A stretch of 64,000 nt of DNA. It comes from Proteiniborus sp. DW1. Its GTDB lineage: Bacteria; Bacillota; Clostridia; Tissierellales; Proteiniboraceae. The DNA is taken from positions 23,683 to 87,682 of the forward strand of contig NZ_FMDO01000042.1 in NCBI RefSeq assembly GCF_900095305.1, written 5' to 3'. The notes beneath the pieces are model-generated. The model saw only the letters and a list, made by a program, of their open reading frames with translations. It had not been told where the DNA came from and did no database searches. Positions 53,273 to 61,098 of this stretch are shown here, piece after piece (positions within the stretch are counted from its first letter, which is position 1; each line of letters opens with the position of its first letter). A program made the position numbers and the translations under genes.

Positions 53273-53605
53273 TCATAAACCAAATTCTCTTAATTTGCAA
53301 GCCACTTCATAGGCACTTAAGCTAGTCTTAAAAAGCGGAATTCCTACTTCCTTTGCCTTCTCAATTGCATCTTTATCGATTTCCATTCCCTCTACAATTA
53401 TTATTCCTGCCAAGTCCACTAATGTTGCTACAGCTACTATGTTTATATGGGTTTGAATAGTAATCCATAGATTATTCCTCTGTGCCTTAGACATGACTAA
53501 ACTTAACAAGTCTCCAATATATACTCCTTCTACTTCCTTTTCTTCTAATCCAGTTCCTGCAATTGTTTCAACATTTAACTTATCAATTATTGAAGAAAGC
53601 TTCAT
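53273..53605 (-). CDS. DRTGG-domain protein (second copy)
   Basis: About 110 aa; a lone DRTGG domain (VYIGDLLSLVMSKAQRNNLW, NIVAVATLVDLAGIIIVEGM). DRTGG domains accompany CBS domains and may bind nucleotides. ATG 53605 after AGGAGG. Paralogue of the gene at 55348. Confidence 0.85.
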   Translation of the reverse strand: MKLSSIIDKLNVETIAGTGLEEKEVEGVYIGDLLSLVMSKAQRNNLWITIQTHINIVAVATLVDLAGIIIVEGMEIDKDAIEKAKEVGIPLFKTSLSAYEVACKLREFGL

Positions 53606-53622
53606 AAATAACCTCCTAATCA

Positions 53623-54885
53623 CTATTGGTTTCTTATTTTCTCTTTTAAAATAAATATACAGTCTTCCATCTTTGCCTTTCCTCTGACTATATCTTCTGC
53701 AAGGGCACTACAAGAAGGAGCTCCACAGGAGCTACAGTCAATCCCTGGTAGTTCCTTACATATTTGATTTAATAATTCAATTTTTTTAATTGCTTCATTA
53801 ATATCACTGTCCAGTATCATAACTCCCTTTGGAGTTATTTTTTCAGTCCAATTTATGAGTCCTTGAGTTAGGATTTCTTCTATATATTCATCATTTTCTG
53901 TGTTATTTTCTTCTGGTAATCTAGCAATATTTCTTACTCTTGCCTTAGCAATAAAAGGGTTTTCCACATTTAGAGGCCCCCCTACACAGCCTCCTACACA
54001 GGCTAATCCCTCAAAATAATCGATATTGTTTAGCTTCCCAAGTTCAATTTCTTCAAGGACCTTAATAACATTTTCTATACCGTCTACTGCTAGATAGTTA
54101 TCTACTCCTATGGCATAACTCTGACCACCTACTCTTCCCCATCCAACTCCTTTTGGAGATGCCTTTTTAAAGTATTCACTTACTTGAGTTTTCTTAGCAT
54201 TCTTTACTATACCTCCATATATAGATTTAATAGATAGTGCTCCGTTTACATAGGAATCTTGTATTCCAATTGGACGCTTAATACTAGTTACTTTTGCTGG
54301 ACATTGTGTTAAGTAAAAGACCCCAATTTCATCAAACTTTAATCTATATTTTTTCATAGCTTCAATTTTAACTATTCTAGCAGCAACCTCCATTGGTGAT
54401 TCTACTGTAATTATATTATCAATTAAAGAAGGGAATCGAACTTGAATAATCCTTAATATAGCAGGACATAGAGAAGAAATTACAGGTTTTTGAATATTGT
54501 TACTTTTCAGAATATTTCTAATGGCAATTGTAAGTACATCTGCTGCGTAGCCTTCATCAAAAACATGGTCAAAGCCTAAAGCTTTTATGCCTGAAAAGAC
54601 CATATTCATATCTGTATCTATGCTAAATTGACCATATAATGACATAGGAGAAATAGCTACATTATATTTATATCTATTCAGAACACTTAAATCATCTACT
54701 ATAACATCTTTTGCATGATATGGACATACTCTAATACATTCTCCACAATCAATACATCTATCTTTTATAATTACTGCCTTCTTTTCCCTTATTCTTATTG
54801 CTTCAGTAGGACACCTTCTCATGCAGTTTGTACAGCCATTACATTTATTGTCATCTAATACCACAGAGTGAAAATACTCTTTCAT
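53623..54885 (-). CDS. [FeFe]-hydrogenase-like Fe-S protein (divergent H-cluster site)
   Basis: About 420 aa. N-terminal 2[4Fe-4S] ferredoxin (CNGCTNCMRRCPTEA; CIDCGECIRVCPYH). Hydrogenase large-subunit domain with motif L1 as SSLCPAI (catalytic enzymes TSCCPxW), L2 as TQCPAKVTS (MPCxxKxxE) and L3 as GLACVGGCVGGP. All four H-cluster-ligand Cys are kept, but the proton-transfer Cys of L1 is Leu and the Glu of L2 is missing. C-terminal extra Fe-S motif CSSCGAPSCSALAEDI. More likely a sensory or accessory protein than a H2-producing enzyme. Confidence 0.88.
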   Translation of the reverse strand: MKEYFHSVVLDDNKCNGCTNCMRRCPTEAIRIREKKAVIIKDRCIDCGECIRVCPYHAKDVIVDDLSVLNRYKYNVAISPMSLYGQFSIDTDMNMVFSGIKALGFDHVFDEGYAADVLTIAIRNILKSNNIQKPVISSLCPAILRIIQVRFPSLIDNIITVESPMEVAARIVKIEAMKKYRLKFDEIGVFYLTQCPAKVTSIKRPIGIQDSYVNGALSIKSIYGGIVKNAKKTQVSEYFKKASPKGVGWGRVGGQSYAIGVDNYLAVDGIENVIKVLEEIELGKLNNIDYFEGLACVGGCVGGPLNVENPFIAKARVRNIARLPEENNTENDEYIEEILTQGLINWTEKITPKGVMILDSDINEAIKKIELLNQICKELPGIDCSSCGAPSCSALAEDIVRGKAKMEDCIFILKEKIRNQ

Positions 54886-54906
54886 GTTTATCACCCACTA
54901 GTTATT

Positions 54907-55347
54907 TTATATATGCTTAATATATATTTTCATTGATACTATAGTTTCAACATTCGCTTCAGATATAATATTAAATTCATCCGAACATTTTTTCATATTT
55001 GGGAGCCCCATACCTGCCCCAAATCCTAGTTCTCTAACTTGATTAGAAGCAGTAGAATAGCCTTCTTGCATAGCAAGTTCAATATTTTCTATTCCTGGTC
55101 CTGTATCACGAGCTATAACTTCAATTTCATCAGGTGATATAGTTACAATGATTTTCCCTCCGTACGAGTGGATAACTATGTTCATCTCTGCTTCGTAAGT
55201 TGCTATAGCAACTCTTCTAACTATTTTTGAATCAATCCCAAGCTGATTTAATACCTTTTTTACATTACTCGATGCCTCACCTGCACTAATAAAATCATTT
55301 TGCATAACACTATATTCTAACTTAATCTTATGATTATTTTCATTCAT
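54907..55347 (-). CDS. RsbW/RsbT-like anti-sigma-type ATPase
   Basis: A 146-aa GHKL ATPase fold: RRVAIATYEAEMNIVIHSYG (N box), ARDTGPGIENIE (G1), GFGAGMGLPNMKKCSDEF (G2). Serine/threonine-kinase-like anti-sigma regulator type. Fixed partner of the hydrogenase-like gene downstream. Confidence 0.88.
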   Translation of the reverse strand: MNENNHKIKLEYSVMQNDFISAGEASSNVKKVLNQLGIDSKIVRRVAIATYEAEMNIVIHSYGGKIIVTISPDEIEVIARDTGPGIENIELAMQEGYSTASNQVRELGFGAGMGLPNMKKCSDEFNIISEANVETIVSMKIYIKHI

Positions 55348-55710
55348 TTATCTTAATTCACCCTCTATTCTTACTCCTTTCAAACCTCTTTCATATAGCT
55401 TGCCACTTGTAGTATATAAAGTGTATTCTGTAGTCATTATTGTAATATCTTTTTCTAGTGCTAATTCTAGCAAATCTTTGCTTGGCATCTTTCCTCTTAC
55501 AAATACGATAGCAAAAAGACCTGCGATCTCAGCAGTTCTTATAACTTGTGTATTTGTAAGCCCTGTTAACAATACAGATTTTTCGTTAACAAATGCAAGT
55601 ACATCACTCATCAAATCAGAACCAAAAGCAGAGAAAACCTCTCTGTCTAAAAAATCTTCACCAACTAACACCTTTGCATTTAATATGTCTCTAATTTCAC
55701 TTAATTTCAT
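55348..55710 (-). CDS. DRTGG-domain protein (first copy)
   Basis: A 120-aa lone DRTGG domain: FGSDLMSDVLAFVNEKSVLL, NTQVIRTAEIAGLFAIVFVR. First gene of the six-gene cluster. One base separates it from the anti-sigma-type gene. Confidence 0.85.
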   Translation of the reverse strand: MKLSEIRDILNAKVLVGEDFLDREVFSAFGSDLMSDVLAFVNEKSVLLTGLTNTQVIRTAEIAGLFAIVFVRGKMPSKDLLELALEKDITIMTTEYTLYTTSGKLYERGLKGVRIEGELR

Positions 55711-55836
55711 TTTTTCACCCCAATCTTCTTCTAGTAAAAGTTAAGTAAACAGAAAAAAATACAATCCGAATCTCTACTCAATTTTAATTCCAATTATAAT
55801 GAAGCAGAGTCTAGGTAATTTTTTATTGTTCAAATT

Positions 55837-56400
55837 TTATTCCGGTCTAAATATCTTATCTTTACTCGATACTGTATTAACAAAAGCATCTTCATATATT
55901 TCTCTTACATTTTCTAAATAATTATATGCTTCTTCTTTTATTTTAAACTCACCTGCAAAAACTTTGTACGAGTTGCCTACATTAACTATGTATCCATTGT
56001 CAAAATTGTTTCCTTTAAGCTCTTTAATGAATTCTTCAGCATTTGTTATACTGCTAAAGTTGCCTATTTGAATACCATAAAAAGTAGTTTCGGCGGTTTC
56101 TTCTTCTGATTCTGAAACATTCTCTGTTAAGTCTATAGCCTCTGTTCCTAAGGTTTCTCCATCTACAGTTGAACTTAGGTCACCTTCTAACCCATAATTC
56201 TTTTCGACTTTATCACCTAACCCTTCATCAACTGTACTAATAGTTTTTTGTCCTTCGTCAAGTCTAGGCAATATAACATTTTGCACTAAAGCAAATGCTA
56301 AAACGATTGATAAAATAGGGGCAACTATAAAAAAGGCAAAAATGGTATAAAGCCTGTCCTTACCAGTATTGGTTACTCTCTTTCTTATTGTTCTTCTCAT
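55837..56400 (-). CDS. SPOR-domain membrane protein
   Basis: A 187-aa protein: basic cytoplasmic N-terminus (MRRTIRKRVTNTGKDR), one membrane helix (IFAFFIVAPILSIVLAFALV), an acidic linker and a C-terminal SPOR domain (about 107-180; YGIQIGNFSSITNAEEFIKE, VFAGEFKIKEEAYNYLENV). SPOR domains bind denuded glycan strands at division or sporulation septa. Confidence 0.9.
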   Translation of the reverse strand: MRRTIRKRVTNTGKDRLYTIFAFFIVAPILSIVLAFALVQNVILPRLDEGQKTISTVDEGLGDKVEKNYGLEGDLSSTVDGETLGTEAIDLTENVSESEEETAETTFYGIQIGNFSSITNAEEFIKELKGNNFDNGYIVNVGNSYKVFAGEFKIKEEAYNYLENVREIYEDAFVNTVSSKDKIFRPE

Positions 56401-56584
56401 ATAAGCTTGCCTCCCTTTTTCTTTATATTATAGATTATGATAGTTATACTGATTTAATTAACAAAAAATCAACTATTATAATATATAAAAGAAAAAGTTT
56501 CAGGCATATATGTTGGGTTGTTAAAATTTTACTTTATCATAGGTTATTCTACATGTTTGTCCTTTTTCCTGCTTTTTTACAAAA

Positions 56585-56609
56585 AAATAGTCCTCTTTTA
56601 GGACTATTT
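56585..56609 (-). terminator. Terminator of tRNA-Leu
   Basis: AAATAGTCCT / AGGACTATTT, 10-bp stem, loop CTTTT, then seven T on the minus strand, 32 nt after the tRNA. Confidence 0.88.
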
Positions 56610-56641
56610 CTATTTTCGTAATTAAGTTCAATTTTCAATAT

Positions 56642-56724
56642 TGGTGCAGAGGAAGGGACTCGAACCCTCATGCTCTCGCATACGCCCCTCAAACGTACGT
56701 GTCTGCCTATTCCACCACCTCTGC
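56642..56724 (-). tRNA. tRNA-Leu (anticodon GAG), CCA encoded
   Basis: 83 nt including CCA. Acceptor GCAGAGG/CCTCTGC, D arm with GGAATAGGCAGAC, anticodon stem TACGT/GCGTA with loop TTGAGGG (anticodon GAG, reads CUC/CUU), a long variable arm (class II) and T arm GGGTTCGAGTCCC. Confidence 0.95.
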
Positions 56725-56789
56725 ATGATAGCAGAAGCATATAGTTATATGCTTACTGCAATATTAACAATTTCAATAAATAATTTATC

Positions 56790-56842
56790 CATAATGTGTC
56801 GTTATCATAAGATAGTGCGCCTGCCTATTCCACCTACCTCGC
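56790..56842 (-). pseudogene. Decayed partial tRNA-Leu copy
   Basis: Minus strand, about 118 bp upstream of the intact tRNA: GCGAGGTAGGTGGAATAGGC resembles the 5' half of tRNA-Leu up to the D arm. The upstream flank (CATGAATAGCAATCAGCATA) also resembles that of the intact gene, so it is a diverged local duplication. No anticodon arm with a 7-nt loop, variable arm or T arm follows. Confidence 0.7.
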
Positions 56843-56948
56843 ATGAATAGCAATCAGCATAACATACTTACTATTTTTACGTTTATTTTTTAGGCTAATA
56901 TATTTATTATATCTATAATTCCTTCTTATGTCAATTATAAATATTGGG

Positions 56949-58718
56949 TTACTCTTTCAAACTGCCCTCTTGTTTCATTACATTCTCTTGTTGCAGTGCT
57001 TTTGGAATATACCATTCTGATATTTTATTGTACATGTTAAACTCAGTTGGGGCAACCTCTCCATAAACTTTGCTATTAGCTAATATAGATGAGTTTATGA
57101 AGTATAAACTGACATAAGGAAGATCATCAATTATTAAATCCTGAACTTGTTCATATAATCTCTTTTTATCTTCAGGTCTAAAAGTACTTTGGATTCTTAG
57201 TAACAGCTCATCCATCTTTACATTATTGTAGCCTATGAAATTCATCCCACCATCTATCTGAGAAGAATGGAAGGCAAAGGATAAATCAGGAATATAAGAC
57301 AATTCCCAGCCAAGTAGCACCATTTCAAAGGAGCCAGTGTATAATTTTTGCATCAAGGCTTCCCATTGAGCTGCTCTATCTTCTTCAGTCAAATTCTCTT
57401 GCTTACTCTCGCTATAATCCTTTACAACATTTATACCTAAATCAGTTAAGTTTTCTGCAATAATGTTCGCTGTCTCTCTTCTTAACTCATTAAAGGAGTT
57501 TGTAGTAAGTTTAATTGTCAATTTATTGCCGTCAGCATCTTCAAAAAAACCATCTCCATCTATATCCTTCCAGCCTGCAGATTCAATAATCTGTCTTGCT
57601 TTATTTACATTGTATCCATATGAATTTGATTCATCGGATAATAGCCATGACTCTGGATGTATAGGCACATCATTTCTTGTAGCATGCCCTAAATAAACTT
57701 TTTGTATTATTGACTGTCTATCTATAGCATATGCTATAGCCTTTCTTAAAGCCTTTCCCTTTTCTCCCGTAAAGATTCCATCTCTGAAATTAAAGCCTAA
57801 GAACTCATACCTATTTGAAGGATATTCGTAAATCTCTACTTTTTTGTTCTGAGCATACTTCTCCCAATCAATCCCTATGCTTGTAGCTAAGTCAGTTTGT
57901 CCCGTCTCAAAAGAAGTAACCGCTAATTCTTCATCTTTTAAAGCCTTGCCTATAACTTTTGATATGTACGGCTTGTTGCCCCAGTAATCCTGAAAGATTT
58001 CTAATGTAACATTCTTTAGTTTATTGGTTTGAAACTCCTTATAAGGTCCCGTTCCTATTGGTTTATAATTTTCATCTACTAATGCATTGCTATAAGCAAT
58101 TTTTATATTTTTTCCTCTTTGGAATATGTGTTTTGGTATAATTGGAAATACTAGTCCCTCTAAGACATCCCCATAAACTCTATCAAATGTCAATGTTATA
58201 TTATATTCATCAATAATTCTAGCTTCCTTTAAGTATTTTAAAGCTTCTGAGGAGACTATAAAGTCTGCTAAACTTCCTACTAAGCTTTGGTTAGACATCC
58301 CATACTTAATAGTATCTATTGTAAACTTCACATCTTCCGATGTAAAATATTCTCCATCATGCCATTTAACATTTTCCTTCAATTTAATATTTAAAACTAA
58401 ACCACCTGACTCAAAACTATAACTTTCTGCTAGAACGTTATTAACTTGAAAATTGCTATCTATATCAAATAGTCCTTCAAAAATCAATTTATTAAAATTG
58501 TACATATACTTATCGTTTTTTAATAATGGATTTAGTACAATTCTATATGATATGGGAACTATAAGTTCTCCACCATTTTCTGGGCCATTATCAATATTTT
58601 CTTCCACTCCTATTTCAGAATCACCAATATTATCTAGATTGTTTTCTAATGTACAACTGCTTAGAAAAATAATCTGTAATATTACCAACAATAGACAAAC
58701 ATGTCTTTTGTACTTCAA
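56949..58718 (-). CDS. Family 5 (oligopeptide-type) solute-binding lipoprotein
   Basis: A 589-aa lipoprotein: signal peptide with lipobox LSSC (Cys about residue 22), then the SBP_bac_5 fold, with VKWHDGEYFTSEDVKFTIDT (in parts), PIGTGPYKEF and KALRKAIAYAIDRQSIIQKV. Delivers peptides or similar ligands to an Opp/Dpp-type ABC importer; no permease or ATPase gene is nearby. TTG start, SD GGAGG. Confidence 0.93.
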   Translation of the reverse strand: MKYKRHVCLLLVILQIIFLSSCTLENNLDNIGDSEIGVEENIDNGPENGGELIVPISYRIVLNPLLKNDKYMYNFNKLIFEGLFDIDSNFQVNNVLAESYSFESGGLVLNIKLKENVKWHDGEYFTSEDVKFTIDTIKYGMSNQSLVGSLADFIVSSEALKYLKEARIIDEYNITLTFDRVYGDVLEGLVFPIIPKHIFQRGKNIKIAYSNALVDENYKPIGTGPYKEFQTNKLKNVTLEIFQDYWGNKPYISKVIGKALKDEELAVTSFETGQTDLATSIGIDWEKYAQNKKVEIYEYPSNRYEFLGFNFRDGIFTGEKGKALRKAIAYAIDRQSIIQKVYLGHATRNDVPIHPESWLLSDESNSYGYNVNKARQIIESAGWKDIDGDGFFEDADGNKLTIKLTTNSFNELRRETANIIAENLTDLGINVVKDYSESKQENLTEEDRAAQWEALMQKLYTGSFEMVLLGWELSYIPDLSFAFHSSQIDGGMNFIGYNNVKMDELLLRIQSTFRPEDKKRLYEQVQDLIIDDLPYVSLYFINSSILANSKVYGEVAPTEFNMYNKISEWYIPKALQQENVMKQEGSLKE

Positions 58719-58736
58719 CTTTTTTCCTCCTTAACA

Positions 58737-59774
58737 CTAGAGCATTTTTACTAGCCTAGGATTATCCACAAGTCCTGGTATTCTGCCTCTTTTAGCTATT
58801 GCTACTCCTTCTACTTCTTTTATGTCCATTGTCATATCAATGGCAGGCGCCCCTGAAATATAGCTACCTACTCCAAAAGAATCCACTCCAGCCTCAGATA
58901 GGATTCTTATTTTTTCAGGTTTAAGTCCTCCTGAAACAAAAATCTTAACCCAGTCATAGCCATTAATATCAAGTCTTGCTCTGAGTTCCATAACTAAATC
59001 TGGTGTAACTCCCCCTCTTTCGCTAGGTGTATCTAACCTAATTCCATAAAGATTTCTTCCCATTTCCTTGGCTAATCTTAAGGTTTCCTCAACTTCATCT
59101 TTAAATGTATCCACTAAAACTATTCTTTTATATGACTCTGGCATTACTTCGTTATATTTTTGAGCTACTAAGAGAGTATCTCCTGCCACTAAGAAAGCTG
59201 CATGAGGTAAAGTACCAGTTGGATTTTCACCTAATAATTTTGCCGTCAATATATTACTAACTGAGTTTGCTCCTCCGATTCTAGCTGCCCTTTCCATAAC
59301 AGGTGCAACAGAAGGATGAACATGTCTTGTTCCAAAAACTACAAATGGCTTATCTCCACAAGCCTCTCTTACTTCCTTTGCTGCAGTTGCCCATCCACTT
59401 GGGCTAGCTAAACAACCTAATATAACAGATTCAAAAATAGCAAAATTCTCATATGGTCCTTTAATTCTTACTAATGTTTCCTTAGGTTGAAATTCAGCTC
59501 CTTCTTCTAAAGCCCACATTTCTACATTATTGTCCTTTAAAATGTTTCTCACTTCTTCGATACCTACAAAAACGCCAGGTTTTCTAGCAAAAATCTCTGC
59601 AACAACCTTTTTGCCCTTCATATCTAAACTTCCTAAAACATCCATTGTAGTAAAGAAGTAAATATCTGTAGTGAGTCCAGCTAATATATCTTCATGTTGC
59701 GCAGAATGTAATAATCTCTTTTCCCTGTTTATATCATAATTCTGAACATCCCTTATGCTTTTTATGTAGCTCAC
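58737..59774 (-). CDS. pncB: Nicotinate phosphoribosyltransferase
   Basis: About 345 aa. Forms NaMN from nicotinate and PRPP, feeding NadD. Signatures: HEDILAGLTTDIYFF, KPGVFVGIEE, FGTRHVHPSVAPVMERAA (active-site His), NPTGTLPHA, IRLDTPSERGG and FVSGGL. The start is either GTG 59774, 9 nt from AGAGGAG, or ATG 59783, which abuts it. Shorter clostridial type. Confidence 0.93.
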   Translation of the reverse strand: MSYIKSIRDVQNYDINREKRLLHSAQHEDILAGLTTDIYFFTTMDVLGSLDMKGKKVVAEIFARKPGVFVGIEEVRNILKDNNVEMWALEEGAEFQPKETLVRIKGPYENFAIFESVILGCLASPSGWATAAKEVREACGDKPFVVFGTRHVHPSVAPVMERAARIGGANSVSNILTAKLLGENPTGTLPHAAFLVAGDTLLVAQKYNEVMPESYKRIVLVDTFKDEVEETLRLAKEMGRNLYGIRLDTPSERGGVTPDLVMELRARLDINGYDWVKIFVSGGLKPEKIRILSEAGVDSFGVGSYISGAPAIDMTMDIKEVEGVAIAKRGRIPGLVDNPRLVKML

Positions 59775-59890
59775 GATTTTCATCTCCTCTTAGTAATATA
59801 CTTAAGTTGTTTTTAAGTTAATAGCCTTAATTATAAGTATAACAACTTTATGGTTGTTTTTTAAGGTAAGTTATTTTTTTAACTAAGTTT

Positions 59891-60463
59891 TTAAATAAAA
59901 TAATCAATTTTGTATAGCTTTCTATATATATCGTAAGATTTCAACACTTTCTTTAAATACAACTCAGTTTCCTTAAAAGGTATGTGCTTAAGACTCTTTC
60001 CATCTTCGCTATAATTATTGTTATTAAGCCACTTGGCTACATTACCACTTCCACCATTATAAGCAGCTAATATAAGCTCTAGATTATTGTCAAATTGAGA
60101 TTTAAGTCTATTTATATACCAACAGCCTATTTTAATGTTTATTTCTGGATTATACAAGAGAGATTCTTCATAATCTATAATTCCCAACTCTCCTGCCGCC
60201 CATCTACCAGTTACTGGTGCTATTTGCATCAATCCTTTAGCCCCTTTATGAGATAGGGCATCTTTATTAAACTTACTCTCAACTCTAATGATTGCAGCCA
60301 CTAGGAACGGATCAATATCATATTGTTTTGAATAATTAGCTATATATTCCTTATATCTAATGGGATAGAGAGTCTTCCCAATCCATTTGTAGCTTGAAAA
60401 TGCTCCCCAGACTATAAGAATTATAAAAAAAATTGTCAATACTTTTCTAAATCTAAACCTCAA
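59891..60463 (-). CDS. Lytic transglycosylase (SLT, Slt70-like)
   Basis: About 190 aa: N-terminal membrane helix or signal anchor, then an SLT domain. The catalytic Glu is in RVESKFNKDALSHKG, followed by AKGLMQIAPVTGRWAA and LAAYNGGSGNVAKWL. Cleaves glycan strands of peptidoglycan. TTG 60463 after GGAGGAGA is preferred to ATG 60484, which only overlaps the coaE stop. Confidence 0.9.
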   Translation of the reverse strand: MRFRFRKVLTIFFIILIVWGAFSSYKWIGKTLYPIRYKEYIANYSKQYDIDPFLVAAIIRVESKFNKDALSHKGAKGLMQIAPVTGRWAAGELGIIDYEESLLYNPEINIKIGCWYINRLKSQFDNNLELILAAYNGGSGNVAKWLNNNNYSEDGKSLKHIPFKETELYLKKVLKSYDIYRKLYKIDYFI

Positions 60464-60483
60464 AAATATCTCCTCCAAAATCA

Positions 60484-61098
60484 TTAAAGAGCCTCAATTG
60501 CCTTTTCTACATTTGAAACAAGCTCCTTCATATCTCCTGTGTTGTATATTATTACATCAGCAAATTTTAGTTTCTCATCTATAGGTAGTTGAGCATCTAC
60601 TCTCTTAGTAGCACTTTCATAATCTATCTTATCTCTCTCAATAATTCTTTTTATCTGGGTTTCTTTATCAGCATAAACTACCCAAATTTCATCAAATGTT
60701 ATACCAAATTCACGTAAATCTTCCAGTCCCTCTATTAATAATGGAATGTCCAGAAAAATAATAGCATTATTAATAGAATAATATAAGAGCTTTTCTTTAA
60801 TTTTCTTATATATTTGTGGATGAACAATATTATTTAATTTAAGTCTTAAGTCAACGTCATTAAACACAAGAAGACCCAATTTCTTTCTATCAATACTTCC
60901 ATCTCTATTTAATATTTTCTCGCCAAAGGTATCTATAATCATAGAATAAGCTGGTTTTCCACTTTCTACAACTTCTCTTGCAATTAAATCTGCATCTATC
61001 AGAGGAAAGCCTTTTTTCACAATAATTTTTGAAACAGTACTTTTCCCTGTTCCTATTCCACCAGTTAAGCCTATAATTTTTGTTCTATTTTGTGTCAT
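60484..61098 (-). CDS. coaE: Dephospho-CoA kinase
   Basis: About 204 aa from ATG 61098. Last step of CoA synthesis. P-loop GLTGGIGTGKST, DADLIAREVV, PLLIEGL and RDKIDYESATKRVDAQLP. Starts 14 nt inside the polA end; SD AGGTGA. Confidence 0.96.
   Translation of the reverse strand: MTQNRTKIIGLTGGIGTGKSTVSKIIVKKGFPLIDADLIAREVVESGKPAYSMIIDTFGEKILNRDGSIDRKKLGLLVFNDVDLRLKLNNIVHPQIYKKIKEKLLYYSINNAIIFLDIPLLIEGLEDLREFGITFDEIWVVYADKETQIKRIIERDKIDYESATKRVDAQLPIDEKLKFADVIIYNTGDMKELVSNVEKAIEAL

Noticed and set aside
56790..56842. Second functional tRNA-Leu
   Set aside because: Only the 5' end and D-arm region are recognisable; there is no anticodon arm with a 7-nt loop, variable arm or T arm.
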